A stretch of 64,000 nt of DNA, from NCBI RefSeq assembly GCF_900091315.1, contig NZ_FLSP01000022.1, positions 50-64,049 on the forward strand, given 5' to 3'. How positions within the stretch are numbered: the stretch's first letter is position 1; every line of letters starts with the position of its first letter. This document shows positions 43,804-51,946 of the stretch, in pieces. The translations under genes were made by a program, and so were the position numbers. The notes under the pieces are model-generated. The model was not told where the DNA came from. It saw nothing but the letters and a program-made list of their open reading frames with translations, and ran no database searches. Source of the stretch: Streptomyces sp. DI166 (GTDB taxonomy: Bacteria > Actinomycetota > Actinomycetes > Streptomycetales > Streptomycetaceae).

Positions 43804-44583
43804 GTGCTCCCCCTGGCGGCCGACACCCTGCTGCCCGTCAACGCCACGCTCGCCGTCGCCCTCGTCGTCCTGCTGCTCGCGGCCACCGCGGTGACCGCCC
43901 TGTTCCGGCTCGCGCCGGACGAGTCGTACGGACGTGCCCGCGAGGTCGTGACGGCAGGCGTGCGCGCGGCCCTGCAACTGGCCGCGGTGTCCCTGGTGAT
44001 CGGCTGGGCCGTGCACCGCACCGCGGGCCTGATCGGGTTCCTGCTGCTGATGTTCGCCGTCGCCACCCGCACGGCGGGACGGCGGATCACCGGCAACGGA
44101 ACCTGGTGGTGGGCGGCGCTGCCGATCGCGGTCCCGGTGGCGCCGGTCATCACCGCCCTGGTGCTGACCGGTCTGCTGACCGTGCCCGGTATCGCCGTCG
44201 TCCCGGTGAGCGGCATCCTCATCGGCGGCGCGCTGACCGCGACGGTCCTGGCCGGGCGGCGCGCCCTGGACGAGGTCGCGGGCCGCTACGGCGAGGTCGA
44301 GGCAGCGCTGTCCCTGGGTCTCCCGCCCCGCGACGCCCATCTCGAAGTGGCCCGCGGCGCCGCCTCGGACGCCCTCCTCCCGGCCCTGGACCAGACCCGC
44401 ACGGTCGGTCTGGTCACCCTCCCCGGCGCCTTCGTGGGCATGCTGCTGGCCGGTGCCTCCCCCGTCCAGGCGGGCACGGTCCAGGTCTTCGTCCTGATCG
44501 CCCTGCTGGCGGTGGAGGCGGTGTCGGTGGCCCTCACCCTGGAACTGGTGGCCCGTCGCATACTGCACCGCACCGACACCTGA
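43804..44583 (+). CDS. FetB/YbbM-like ABC permease (UPF0014), partner ATPase not adjacent
   Basis: A 259-residue membrane protein with about seven TM helices. LRLAPDE-type cytosolic loop, VTAGVRAALQLAAVSLVIGW near 53, and LPGAFVGMLLAGASPVQAG near 208 match the FetB family. FetAB in enterobacteria exports or redistributes iron. The GTG at 43804 is three bases after the monooxygenase stop with no clear ribosome site, so it is probably translated by reinitiation. The usual ATPase partner FetA is not next to it; it could share another ATPase or be a relic. Confidence 0.8.
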   Translation: MLPLAADTLLPVNATLAVALVVLLLAATAVTALFRLAPDESYGRAREVVTAGVRAALQLAAVSLVIGWAVHRTAGLIGFLLLMFAVATRTAGRRITGNGTWWWAALPIAVPVAPVITALVLTGLLTVPGIAVVPVSGILIGGALTATVLAGRRALDEVAGRYGEVEAALSLGLPPRDAHLEVARGAASDALLPALDQTRTVGLVTLPGAFVGMLLAGASPVQAGTVQVFVLIALLAVEAVSVALTLELVARRILHRTDT

Positions 44584-44631
44584 CGACGCGACGGGCAGCC
44601 CGCGCCGACCGGCCAAGGCCCCCTGCGATCC

Positions 44632-46698
44632 CTACCGCCTGCTGCGCACCAGCAGATAAAGGAAGTACGGCGTCCCGATCACCGCCGTCACCATCCCGGC
44701 GCCCAACTGCGCGGGGGCGATGACCGTCCGCCCGAGCAGGTCCGCCGTGCAGACCAGGGACGCGCCGAGCAGCATGGCCACCGGAACGACACGGGTGTGC
44801 GGGCGGCCCACCAGGGCCCGGGCCGCATGCGGGGCGACCAGGCCGACGAAGCCGATGGTGCCCGCGGCGGCCACGGCGGTGGCGCTGAGGACCACGCCGA
44901 GGACCAGGAAACCGAGCCGCGCCCGGGCCAGGTCCAGCCCGAGCAGGCGCGGGGTGTCCTCGTCGAGGGAGACGAGGTCGAGTTCCGCACGCCGGGCCGT
45001 CGCCACGACCACGCCGACCACCACGACGACCGCCAGCGGCACGACGTCCGGCATGGTCCGCCCGTACGTCGAACCGGACAGCCAGGTAAGGGCCTTGACC
45101 GCGTTGAACGGGTCCGTGAGGACGATCAGGAGACTGATCAGCGCCGTCGCTGCGGTGGCGACGCCGATGCCGACCAGCACCAACCGGTTCTGCTGGAAAC
45201 CGCCCCGCGCGGCGAGCCCGAAGACGACGACGGAGCTGACCGCGGCCCCCGCGAAGGCCGCGCCCGCGAGGCTCCACGATCCGGCGAGCGGCGTGGTGGT
45301 CACCAGGAGTACGGCGCCCAGCGCGGCCCCGCCGGAGACGCCGAGCACGGCGGGTTCGGCGAGCGGGTTGCGGGTGACCGCCTGGATGAGCGTGCCGGAC
45401 AGGGCGAGCGCGGCCCCGGCGAGCAGCGCGGCCAGGACCCGGGGCACCCGGGTGTCGAGGACGAAGGAGACGGTCCTACCGGACCTGCCCTGCGCCCAGT
45501 TGACGAGGTCCCCGAGCAACAGCTTGGCGTCGCCGAGGAGTACGGCGGCGACGACCACGCCGATCAGTGCGGCCACCAGGACCGCGGTGACGGTGAGGAA
45601 CACCGCGCGGCTGCGGATGCGCAGCCGGTCGGGGGCGGCCGAGGCGGCGCTGTCCTTGAGCCGTACCGCCATGACGACGAGGAAGACGGCGCCGACGAGG
45701 CTGGTGACGACGCCCGTGGGCACGGCGACCGCCTGGTCCGCCGGGACCAGGGCGCGGAGCAGCACGTCCGAGCCGAGGACGAGGGCCGCGCCGGTGAGTC
45801 CGGTGAGGGGGATGCTCGACCGGGTGCGGTGGAAGGCCCGTACCCGGCGCGCGAGGAACCGTACGAGGGCGGGCGCGCACAGGCCGACGAAGCCGATGGG
45901 CCCGGCCAGCGTGACGGACGCCGCGGACAGCAGGGCCGCCAGCACGACGGCCGTGACGCGGGTGGCGCGCACCGGGACACCGAGCCCGCGCGCCGCGTCG
46001 TCGCCGAGGGCCAGCGCGTCGACCCGGCGGGCGACCAGCAGCAGTCCGGCCAGCCCGATGACACCGAGGGGCGCCATGCGGACCACGCCGTCGAAGCCGT
46101 TCTGGCCGATGCTGCCCTGGTTCCACTGGTAGAGCCCGTGGGTCTCCTCGGGGAACAGCAGGAGCAGTCCCTCGGTGACGGCGTTCAGGCCCAGCATCAG
46201 CGCGGTGCCCGCGAGCACCAGGCGCACGGTTCCGGCGCCGAGCCCGGACAGGCCGAGCACGACGGTCGCGGCGGCGAGGGCGCCGACGAGCGCGACTGCG
46301 GAGGAGGCGAACAGCGGCAGGGAGACGCCGGTGACCGCGACCAGGCCGAGGGCCAGGTACGAACCGGCGTTGACGGCGAGGGTGTCGGGGGACGCGAGGA
46401 CGTTGCGGCTGACCGCCTGGAGGGCGGCGCCCGCGATGCCGAGCATGGCGCCGACCAGGATTCCGGCGGTCATCCTCGGCAGCCGGGAGGCGATGACGAC
46501 GGAGGCGTCGGCGGGGTCGGCCTGCCCGGTGAACGCCTTCCACACCTCGGCCGCGCCGACGGCCGCGGTGCCCTGGGTGATGTCGACGACCGCGAGGGCG
46601 GCGACCAGGAGGACCAGTGCGGCCGTCACCGCGGCCGCGCCCGTCCGGGACGTGGTGACCGGGGGACGGGTGACGGAGGGTGTCGCGGTGACGGCCAT
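44632..46698 (-). CDS. Fused double FecCD permease (FhuB-like)
   Basis: A 688-residue permease made of two FecCD units in tandem (about 15-345 and 360-688), like FhuB. Each half carries the family landmarks: SRLPRMTAGILVGAMLGIAG and SRNVLASPDTLAVNAG in the first, TRVPRVLAALLAGAALALSG and TRNPLAEPAVLGVSGG in the second. LGDDAARGLG marks the first ATPase-contact loop and LDEDTPRLLGLD the second. About 20 helices in total. It is last in the leftward operon ATPase - lipoprotein - permease, starting 4 bp after the lipoprotein stop. Because both halves are in one chain, no second permease gene is needed. Confidence 0.95.
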   Translation of the reverse strand: MAVTATPSVTRPPVTTSRTGAAAVTAALVLLVAALAVVDITQGTAAVGAAEVWKAFTGQADPADASVVIASRLPRMTAGILVGAMLGIAGAALQAVSRNVLASPDTLAVNAGSYLALGLVAVTGVSLPLFASSAVALVGALAAATVVLGLSGLGAGTVRLVLAGTALMLGLNAVTEGLLLLFPEETHGLYQWNQGSIGQNGFDGVVRMAPLGVIGLAGLLLVARRVDALALGDDAARGLGVPVRATRVTAVVLAALLSAASVTLAGPIGFVGLCAPALVRFLARRVRAFHRTRSSIPLTGLTGAALVLGSDVLLRALVPADQAVAVPTGVVTSLVGAVFLVVMAVRLKDSAASAAPDRLRIRSRAVFLTVTAVLVAALIGVVVAAVLLGDAKLLLGDLVNWAQGRSGRTVSFVLDTRVPRVLAALLAGAALALSGTLIQAVTRNPLAEPAVLGVSGGAALGAVLLVTTTPLAGSWSLAGAAFAGAAVSSVVVFGLAARGGFQQNRLVLVGIGVATAATALISLLIVLTDPFNAVKALTWLSGSTYGRTMPDVVPLAVVVVVGVVVATARRAELDLVSLDEDTPRLLGLDLARARLGFLVLGVVLSATAVAAAGTIGFVGLVAPHAARALVGRPHTRVVPVAMLLGASLVCTADLLGRTVIAPAQLGAGMVTAVIGTPYFLYLLVRSRR

Positions 46699-46702
46699 GG
46701 CG

Positions 46703-47689
46703 CTACTTCGTCAGCGCGGCGACGACGGAGTCGATGTACTGGTTCATCGACTCGGGACCGCCGAACATCCAGATGCCGTCGGGCAGTCGGTGGACGTTGC
46801 CCTTCTTCACGAACGGCAGCGACGTCCACACCTTGTCCTTGGCGAGGGCGTCGGTGAAGGGGGTGCTGCTCTTGTCGCCGTCGTTGCCGATGTAGGCGAA
46901 GTGCACGTCGTCGCTGAGCTCGGTCAGGCCCTCGACGTCGGTGGTGCCGAGGCCGTAGCTCTCGTCGCCCTTGACCTTCCAGTCGTTCTTCAGGCCGAGC
47001 TGCTCGTTGACGGCGCCGATGAGCGAACCGCTGGTGTAGGGGCGGATGGAGACCTGGTTGGAGATGTCGTAGCCGTCGGCGAAGGCGTACTTGGCGCCGT
47101 CGAGACCGGCGTCGGCGAGGGCCTTCTTGCCCTCGGCGAGCTTCGTCTCGAAGCCCTTCTTCAGCTTCTCGGCCTGCGCGGTGGTGCCGGTGGCCTGGGC
47201 GAGCAGGTCGATGTTCTCGTTCATCTGCCCGATGGGGTCGGCCGCGTCGGCGGAGCGCACCTCGACGACCGGGGCGACCTCGCGCAGCTGCTTGACGGCG
47301 GCGGGCGGCAGGTCGGTGCTGGCGACGATGAGGTCCGGCTTGAGGGCGGCGATGGTGTCCATGCTGGGCTCGCCGCGGGTGCCGATGTCCTTCGGCTCGT
47401 TCTTCAGCGGGACGGCCTGGTCCCAGGTGGTGTAGCCCTTGACGTCGGCGACACCGACGGGGTCGACGCCCAGCGACACCAGCAGTTCGACCTCGTGCCA
47501 CTCGGTGCCGACGACCTTCTTGGCGGGCCCGTCGAGTTCGACCTTCTTGCCGGAGGCGTCGGTGAGGATGATGGCCTCGGTGGTCTTCTTCGCGTCGTCC
47601 TTGTCGGCGGCGGGCTCGGTGGTACCGCAGGCGGTCAGGGCGAGGGCCGCGGCGGTGGCGGTGGCCGCGGTGGTCAGGAGACGTCTCAT
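46703..47689 (-). CDS. Ferric-siderophore-binding lipoprotein
   Basis: A 328-residue substrate-binding lipoprotein. The leader MRRLLTTAATATAAALALTAC ends in a lipobox with Cys 21 and continues GTTEPAADK. The mature protein is the Periplasmic_BP_2 type: VKGYTTWDQAVPLKNEP, DTIAALKPDLIVASTD and a C-terminal FVKKGNVHRLPDGIWMFGGP. Its ATG overlaps the stop of the ATPase gene (ATGA), and it precedes the fused permease. It serves that transporter; whether it takes up the local product or a foreign siderophore cannot be told from sequence. Confidence 0.95.
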   Translation of the reverse strand: MRRLLTTAATATAAALALTACGTTEPAADKDDAKKTTEAIILTDASGKKVELDGPAKKVVGTEWHEVELLVSLGVDPVGVADVKGYTTWDQAVPLKNEPKDIGTRGEPSMDTIAALKPDLIVASTDLPPAAVKQLREVAPVVEVRSADAADPIGQMNENIDLLAQATGTTAQAEKLKKGFETKLAEGKKALADAGLDGAKYAFADGYDISNQVSIRPYTSGSLIGAVNEQLGLKNDWKVKGDESYGLGTTDVEGLTELSDDVHFAYIGNDGDKSSTPFTDALAKDKVWTSLPFVKKGNVHRLPDGIWMFGGPESMNQYIDSVVAALTK

Positions 47690-48543
47690 GAGGGTGTGCT
47701 GAGCCTTTCGCTTCGCGTGTGGTGCCGGCCGATCGCGCGGGTGCGCAGCCGGCCCGTGAGGGGGTCGGTGTCGACTTCGATGCGGATGCCGTAGGTGTCG
47801 GTCAGCCGCTGGGCGGTGAGTACGTCCTCGGGGAGGCCGTCCGCGACGATGCGGCCCTCGTGCAGCAGCACGATGCGGTCGGCGAGGGCCGCCGCCTGGT
47901 CCAGGTCGTGCAGGACGGCGCCGACCGCGATGCCGTGGTCGTCCGCCAGGTCGCGTACCAAATCGAGGAGTTCGATCTGGTAGCGCAGGTCGAGGTAGGT
48001 GGTGGGTTCGTCGAGGAGCAGGACGCCGGTCTCCTGGGCGAGGCAGCTCGCGAGCCAGACGCGCTGGAGCTGGCCGCCGGAGAGGTGTTCGGCGCCCCGG
48101 TCGGCGAGTTCGGCGACGCCGGTGAGGGCGAGCGCGCGGTCGACGGCGGCCGGTCCGTCCGGGTCCGCCCTGCCCCAGCGGCCCCGGTAGGGGTAGCGCC
48201 CGAACTCGACGACGTCGCGCACGGTCAGCCCGGTGGGTGTGGGCCGACCCTGTGTCAGCAGGGCCACCAGGCGCGAGAACTCACGCGGACTCAGCGCGAG
48301 GGCGTCCGCGTCGTCGATCTCCAGCGTGGCGGTCCTGGGCCGCTGCAGTCGCGCGATGGTGCGCAGGAGCGTCGACTTGCCGCTGCCGTTGGGCCCCACG
48401 AGCACGGTCACCTGACCGGGCCGCAGGGTCACCGAGGCGTCGTGGACGACGTCCGTGCCGTCGTAGGCCACGGTGACGCCGGTGGCCGACAGTTCATGAC
48501 CGCGGACATGGGAGGCCGCGGGGATCTCTTCACCTGATCGCAC
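47686..48543 (-). CDS. ATPase of iron-siderophore ABC importer
   Basis: A 285-residue ABC ATPase, first gene of the leftward operon. Walker A is GPNGSGKSTLLRTI near 53, signature LSGGQLQRVWLASC near 155, Walker [17 protein letters not shown] near 175, and the H-loop VLHDLDQA. I take the GTG at 48543, six bases from the iron box; the next in-frame possibilities are inside the conserved region. Expression should rise when iron is low. Confidence 0.94.
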   Translation of the reverse strand: MRSGEEIPAASHVRGHELSATGVTVAYDGTDVVHDASVTLRPGQVTVLVGPNGSGKSTLLRTIARLQRPRTATLEIDDADALALSPREFSRLVALLTQGRPTPTGLTVRDVVEFGRYPYRGRWGRADPDGPAAVDRALALTGVAELADRGAEHLSGGQLQRVWLASCLAQETGVLLLDEPTTYLDLRYQIELLDLVRDLADDHGIAVGAVLHDLDQAAALADRIVLLHEGRIVADGLPEDVLTAQRLTDTYGIRIEVDTDPLTGRLRTRAIGRHHTRSERLSTPS

Positions 48544-48548
48544 GCAGC

Positions 48549-48567
48549 ACAGGTTAGCCTAACCTAA
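48549..48567. promoter_or_regulatory. Iron box upstream of the leftward importer operon
   Basis: ACAGGTTAGCCTAACCTAA, read on the other strand as TTAGGTTAGGCTAACCTGT, is the best match to the iron-box consensus in the window. It abuts the GTG at 48543. No gene is seen in 48568-48673. Confidence 0.9.
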
Positions 48568-48673
48568 TTAACATTCCACAAGGGGGCACCGAACGCGATC
48601 ACAAGACGGGGATCAGCCAGAAATCGACGGTTCCGCGCCCGTCGGGACAACCCGAAGAACACGGCGCCTGCGG

Positions 48674-49018
48674 CTACCGCTTCGGCTCGCCCTGGGCCGC
48701 CTGGAGGTCGGCGAGGAGTTCCGCCTGGCCCGCGAGGACGCCGGAGAGGATGGACCGGGCGACGCGGAGCAGTTCGGCGACGTGGGGGCTGGTCAGGGAG
48801 TAGTACACCGTGGAGCCCTCCTTGCGGGTCACCACGAGGTTCGCCCGGCGCAGCACGGCCAGCTGCTGGGACAGGTGCGCGGGCTCGATGCCCACCTGGG
48901 GCAGCATCTCGGACACGGCGTGCTCGCGCTCGCTGAGCAACTCCAGCACCCGGATGCGGGCCGGATGGCCGAGCGTCTTGAAGAACTCGGCCTTCAGTTG
49001 ATACAGCGGCGTACTCAC
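48674..49018 (-). CDS. ArsR/SmtB-family repressor
   Basis: A 114-residue winged-helix regulator. The core HTH is seen in FFKTLGHPARIRVLELLSE, EPAHLSQQLAVLRRANLV (recognition helix) and the wing RKEGSTVYYSLTSP. There is no CVC metal motif in the alpha-3 region (which reads SEREHAVSEML) and no Cys in the protein, so the signal is probably not a thiolate-bound metal. The start is GTG at 49018. It lies downstream of, and on the same strand as, the SulP operon. Matching palindromes precede both, so it probably represses itself and the transporter. Confidence 0.9.
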   Translation of the reverse strand: MSTPLYQLKAEFFKTLGHPARIRVLELLSEREHAVSEMLPQVGIEPAHLSQQLAVLRRANLVVTRKEGSTVYYSLTSPHVAELLRVARSILSGVLAGQAELLADLQAAQGEPKR

Positions 49019-49059
49019 CGTGCCACCTCTCCGATCCTCGCCTGTGGCACCGGCGATGT

Positions 49060-49097
49060 GACCTCAGGAGTTGCCAACTTTAGCAATTCCTGAGGTC
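49060..49097. promoter_or_regulatory. 38-bp palindrome before the ArsR gene, candidate operator
   Basis: Arms GACCTCAGGAGTTGC and GCAATTCCTGAGGTC are inverted with one mismatch around an 8-nt AT-rich centre (CAACTTTA). The inner part TTGC-N8-GCAA recurs before the SulP gene. It ends 42 bp upstream of the ArsR start and 45 bp after the preceding gene, so it could also act as a terminator. Confidence 0.7.
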
Positions 49098-49141
49098 AGC
49101 CGGGGAGCCAGGGCGCCTCGTCGGCCGTTCTGTCGCCGGAC

Positions 49142-49564
49142 TCACAGCGGCAGCGTGATCCACACGCTCTTGCCGCGGCCGTCCGGGTCCGCGCGGACCA
49201 CCGCGGTTCCACCCAGGGTGCGGACGAGTTCCCGGACGGTACCAAGACCCCGGCCGTCCTCGGGGAGGGGTCCGCACAGCGAGGGCCGGTACGGGTGACG
49301 GTCGTGGACGGCGAGGACCAGACAGTCCGGGCCGGCCGCGTAGACGACCGTCAGCGTCGGGGAGAGCTCGGCGGCGTGCCGGACGCTGTTGGTCACCAGT
49401 TCGCTGAGGATCAGCAGCGCGGGGTCCGCCGTGGGGTGGCGTACGCCGATCCCCCACTCGATCAGCACCAGCTCGGCGGTCTGGCGGGCGATCCGTACGG
49501 CGGACGGCTCGGTGGGCAGGGTGAGCACGTGCCGCCACGGCAGGGTTTCCAGCCCGGTGGTCAC
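49142..49564 (-). CDS. Anti-sigma-factor-type ATP-binding protein (HATPase_c_2)
   Basis: A 140-residue protein of the single-domain histidine-kinase-like ATPase type common in streptomycetes (RsbW/SpoIIAB-like). The N box is LILSELVTNSVRHA near 70, and the G1/G2-like region is LPEDGRGLGTVRELVR near 108. No sensor or phospho-acceptor domain is present. The GTG at 49564 is three bases after the SulP stop, so it is co-transcribed with a STAS-containing transporter. STAS domains are relatives of anti-anti-sigma factors, so an interaction is conceivable but unproven. Confidence 0.85.
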   Translation of the reverse strand: MTTGLETLPWRHVLTLPTEPSAVRIARQTAELVLIEWGIGVRHPTADPALLILSELVTNSVRHAAELSPTLTVVYAAGPDCLVLAVHDRHPYRPSLCGPLPEDGRGLGTVRELVRTLGGTAVVRADPDGRGKSVWITLPL

Positions 49565-49567
49565 GGA

Positions 49568-51265
49568 TCACGCCTCCGAGCGGGCGGGCAGCACGCCGGT
49601 CGACTCCAGGTGCGCGCGGGCCGCTCGGATCGCGTCGGGCGTGGCGGCGTACTCGGCCTCCCCGTGCGTCAGCAGGTCCAGCGCGCCCACGGAGTCGAGG
49701 ACCTGCCGCTGGCCCGGCCGGATGCCGGAGGCCAGGACGAGGATGCCGCGCCGCCGGAGCTTTTCCACCGCGTCCTTCAGGACGAGGGCGCCGGTGGCGT
49801 CCATGGTGGACACCCGGGACATACGCAGGATCACCACCCGGACGTCGGCGACCTCGGTCAGCTCCAGCAGGAAGCGGTGCGCCCCGGCGAAGAACAGCGG
49901 GCCGTCGAAGCGGTACGCCACGATGTGCTCCGCGAGCAGGGCGTGCTCCTCGGCGCTGTGGTCGCCGCGGTCCAGCTCGACCTGGTCCAGGCGGGCCTGC
50001 TTGGCCACGGCGCGCAGGGCGAGGGCGCCGGCCACGGCCAGGCCGATGACGACCGCGTAGACGAGGTCCAGGGCCAGGGTGGCGACGGCGGTCAGGACGA
50101 GGATGAGCGCGTCGGAGCGGGTGGCCCTGGCCATCGCCCGCAGGGAGCCGACCTCGACCATGCGGACCGCGGTCGCCAGCAGCACACCGGCCAGCGCCGC
50201 CAGCGGGATGCGCTCGACCAGGGGCGCGGCGGCGAAGACGATCACCGCGAGGACGGCGGCGTGGGTGAGGGCGGCGAGCCGGGACCCGGCACCGGTGCGC
50301 ACGTTGACGGCGGTACGGGCTATGGCGCCGGTCGCGGGCACGCCGCCGAACAGCGGGGAGGCGATGTTGGCCAGTCCCTGCCCGAACAGTTCCCGGTCCG
50401 GGTCGTGGGCCTGGCCCACGGTCATGCCGTCGGCGACGGACGCGGACAGCAGCGACTCCAGCGCGGCCAGCGCGGCGACCGCCACGGCCGGGGCGAGCAG
50501 GGTGCCGAGCGAGCCGAGGTCGAGGAAGCCCAGCGAGGGCGCGGGCAGCCCGGCGGGCAGGTCGCCGATCGGCTCGGCGTCGCCGAGGTCGGCCACCTGG
50601 GCGACGACCGTGGCGACGATGACGGCGATGATGGAGAACGGCACGGTCGGCCGCCAGCGCGCTCCGGCCAGCATGAGCGCCGCGACGCCGAGGGAGAGCC
50701 CCAGCGCGGTCCAGTTCGGGTGCTGGACGAACTCCTCGAACGCCTCCCAGCTGACCTGCAGGACCCGCTCGCCCTCGGGGGTGGGCACGCCCAGGGCGTT
50801 CGGGAGCTGCTGGAGGCCGATCACGCAGGCGATGCCGAGTGTGAAGCCCTCGACCACGGGAGCGGGGACGTACCGCATCCAGCGTCCGGCGCGGAGAACG
50901 GCGAGTGCGACGAGCATCACGCCGGCCATCAGGCCGACCGTGAGGACGCCGGAGGGCCCGTGCTCGGCGACGATCGGCACCAGGACGACCGTCATGGCGC
51001 CGGTCGGGCCCGAAACCTGCAGATTCGACCCGCCGAAGACGGCGGCGAGCGCTCCGGCGACGACCGCGGTCGCCAGCCCCGCCTCCGCGCCGAGTCCGGA
51101 GGAGACTCCGAAGCCCAGCGCGAGCGGCAGCGCCACGATCGCGACGGTCAGACCGGCCAGCAGATCGCGGCGCGGATCCCGGCGCACGTACGCCAGGTCC
51201 TCGCGACCGGGCAAGAGTGCCGCGATCCGGGCCCAGATTGTGTTGATCCGCTGCGGCACGGACAC
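49568..51265 (-). CDS. SulP-family anion transporter with STAS domain
   Basis: A 565-residue SLC26/SulP transporter for sulfate, bicarbonate or another anion. The membrane part (about 25-410) begins RDLLAGLTVAIVALPLALGF, has the SulP signature region GLATAVVAGALAAVFGGS and then about a dozen more helices. The C-terminal STAS domain (about 445-545) has MSRVSTMDATGALVLKDAV. I start at the GTG at 51265, after GAGGGG. An upstream ATG at 51358 is in frame, but it would begin six bases from the operator and adds 31 unlikely residues. No carbonic anhydrase is fused. Confidence 0.9.
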   Translation of the reverse strand: MSVPQRINTIWARIAALLPGREDLAYVRRDPRRDLLAGLTVAIVALPLALGFGVSSGLGAEAGLATAVVAGALAAVFGGSNLQVSGPTGAMTVVLVPIVAEHGPSGVLTVGLMAGVMLVALAVLRAGRWMRYVPAPVVEGFTLGIACVIGLQQLPNALGVPTPEGERVLQVSWEAFEEFVQHPNWTALGLSLGVAALMLAGARWRPTVPFSIIAVIVATVVAQVADLGDAEPIGDLPAGLPAPSLGFLDLGSLGTLLAPAVAVAALAALESLLSASVADGMTVGQAHDPDRELFGQGLANIASPLFGGVPATGAIARTAVNVRTGAGSRLAALTHAAVLAVIVFAAAPLVERIPLAALAGVLLATAVRMVEVGSLRAMARATRSDALILVLTAVATLALDLVYAVVIGLAVAGALALRAVAKQARLDQVELDRGDHSAEEHALLAEHIVAYRFDGPLFFAGAHRFLLELTEVADVRVVILRMSRVSTMDATGALVLKDAVEKLRRRGILVLASGIRPGQRQVLDSVGALDLLTHGEAEYAATPDAIRAARAHLESTGVLPARSEA

Positions 51266-51364
51266 GACCCCTCGGTTCCCTGCTGTGGTGGCCCCGCCAT
51301 CGGGGCGTACGCGAAAAGCTGTGCCCGCGGCTACCTGCGAGCACAGCCAACACAGCATCTAACC

Positions 51365-51384
51365 AATTGCGAAATTTTGCAATT
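51365..51384. promoter_or_regulatory. Palindrome upstream of SulP operon, matching the ArsR-gene palindrome
   Basis: AATTGC-GAAATTTT-GCAATT is a perfect 6-bp inverted repeat with the same TTGC-N8-GCAA core as 49071-49086. It is about 100 bp upstream of the chosen SulP start. Confidence 0.7.
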
Positions 51385-51426
51385 CCGCAGCACACAGCCG
51401 CCCCGACCACCGGACGGTCGGACGGA

Positions 51427-51777
51427 TCAGGCCTTCTTGACCACGCTGGACTTCAGCTGCATGGCGCCGAAGCCGTCGATCTTGCAGTCGATGTCGTGTC
51501 CGTCGACGCCGTCGACGAGGCGGATGTTGCGCACCTTGGTACCGGCCTTGATGCCGGAGGGGCTGCCCTTGACCTTGAGCGCCTTGACGACGACCACGGA
51601 GTCGCCGTCCTGCAGCACATTGCCCACGGAGTCCTTGACCACGCGCTCACCCGGAGTGTCGGCCTCGCCCTCGGCGGGCACCCATTCGTGGCCGCACTCG
51701 GGGCACACGACCAGGGCGTTCATCTCGTAGGTGTACTCGCAGGAGCACTGGGGACAGGGCGGAAGATTCTCGATCAT
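51427..51777 (-). CDS. YjdM/PhnA-family zinc-ribbon protein
   Basis: A 116-residue protein of the PhnA/YjdM family, historically named for alkylphosphonate uptake; its real role is not settled. An N-terminal zinc ribbon has two Cys pairs ([11 protein letters not shown] and CPECGHEW). A compact beta domain follows with the family motif [21 protein letters not shown] cut here to [18 protein letters not shown], and a C-terminal [18 protein letters not shown]. The ATG at 51777 begins MIENLPPCP; the frame is open further up but that part is Arg/Ser-rich and not protein-like. Divergent from the AfsR-like gene. Confidence 0.92.
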   Translation of the reverse strand: MIENLPPCPQCSCEYTYEMNALVVCPECGHEWVPAEGEADTPGERVVKDSVGNVLQDGDSVVVVKALKVKGSPSGIKAGTKVRNIRLVDGVDGHDIDCKIDGFGAMQLKSSVVKKA

Positions 51778-51946
51778 CAACCCAGAGTAACCGCAACCGC
51801 GGGGTCGTATGTACGTGCGAAAGATAGCCGCGTTGTGTACTCCCGTCGGCCGCATCGCCACCTGGGCGCGGTTCTCCCGTTTAAGTTGCCGTGACGCCAC
51901 AGGAGAGACGGTTCTGCACCGCCGGGTCGCCGCCCCGGGGGGCCTC

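Noticed and set aside
51268..51358. SulP start at the ATG of 51358
   Set aside because: It would begin six bases from the operator with no room for a ribosome site, and the extra residues are not membrane-protein-like.
49080..51730. Long frames overlapping the SulP and anti-sigma-type genes in other frames and on the other strand
   Set aside because: Low-complexity Arg/Gly/Ala sequence without family features; the SulP and ATPase frames explain the region.
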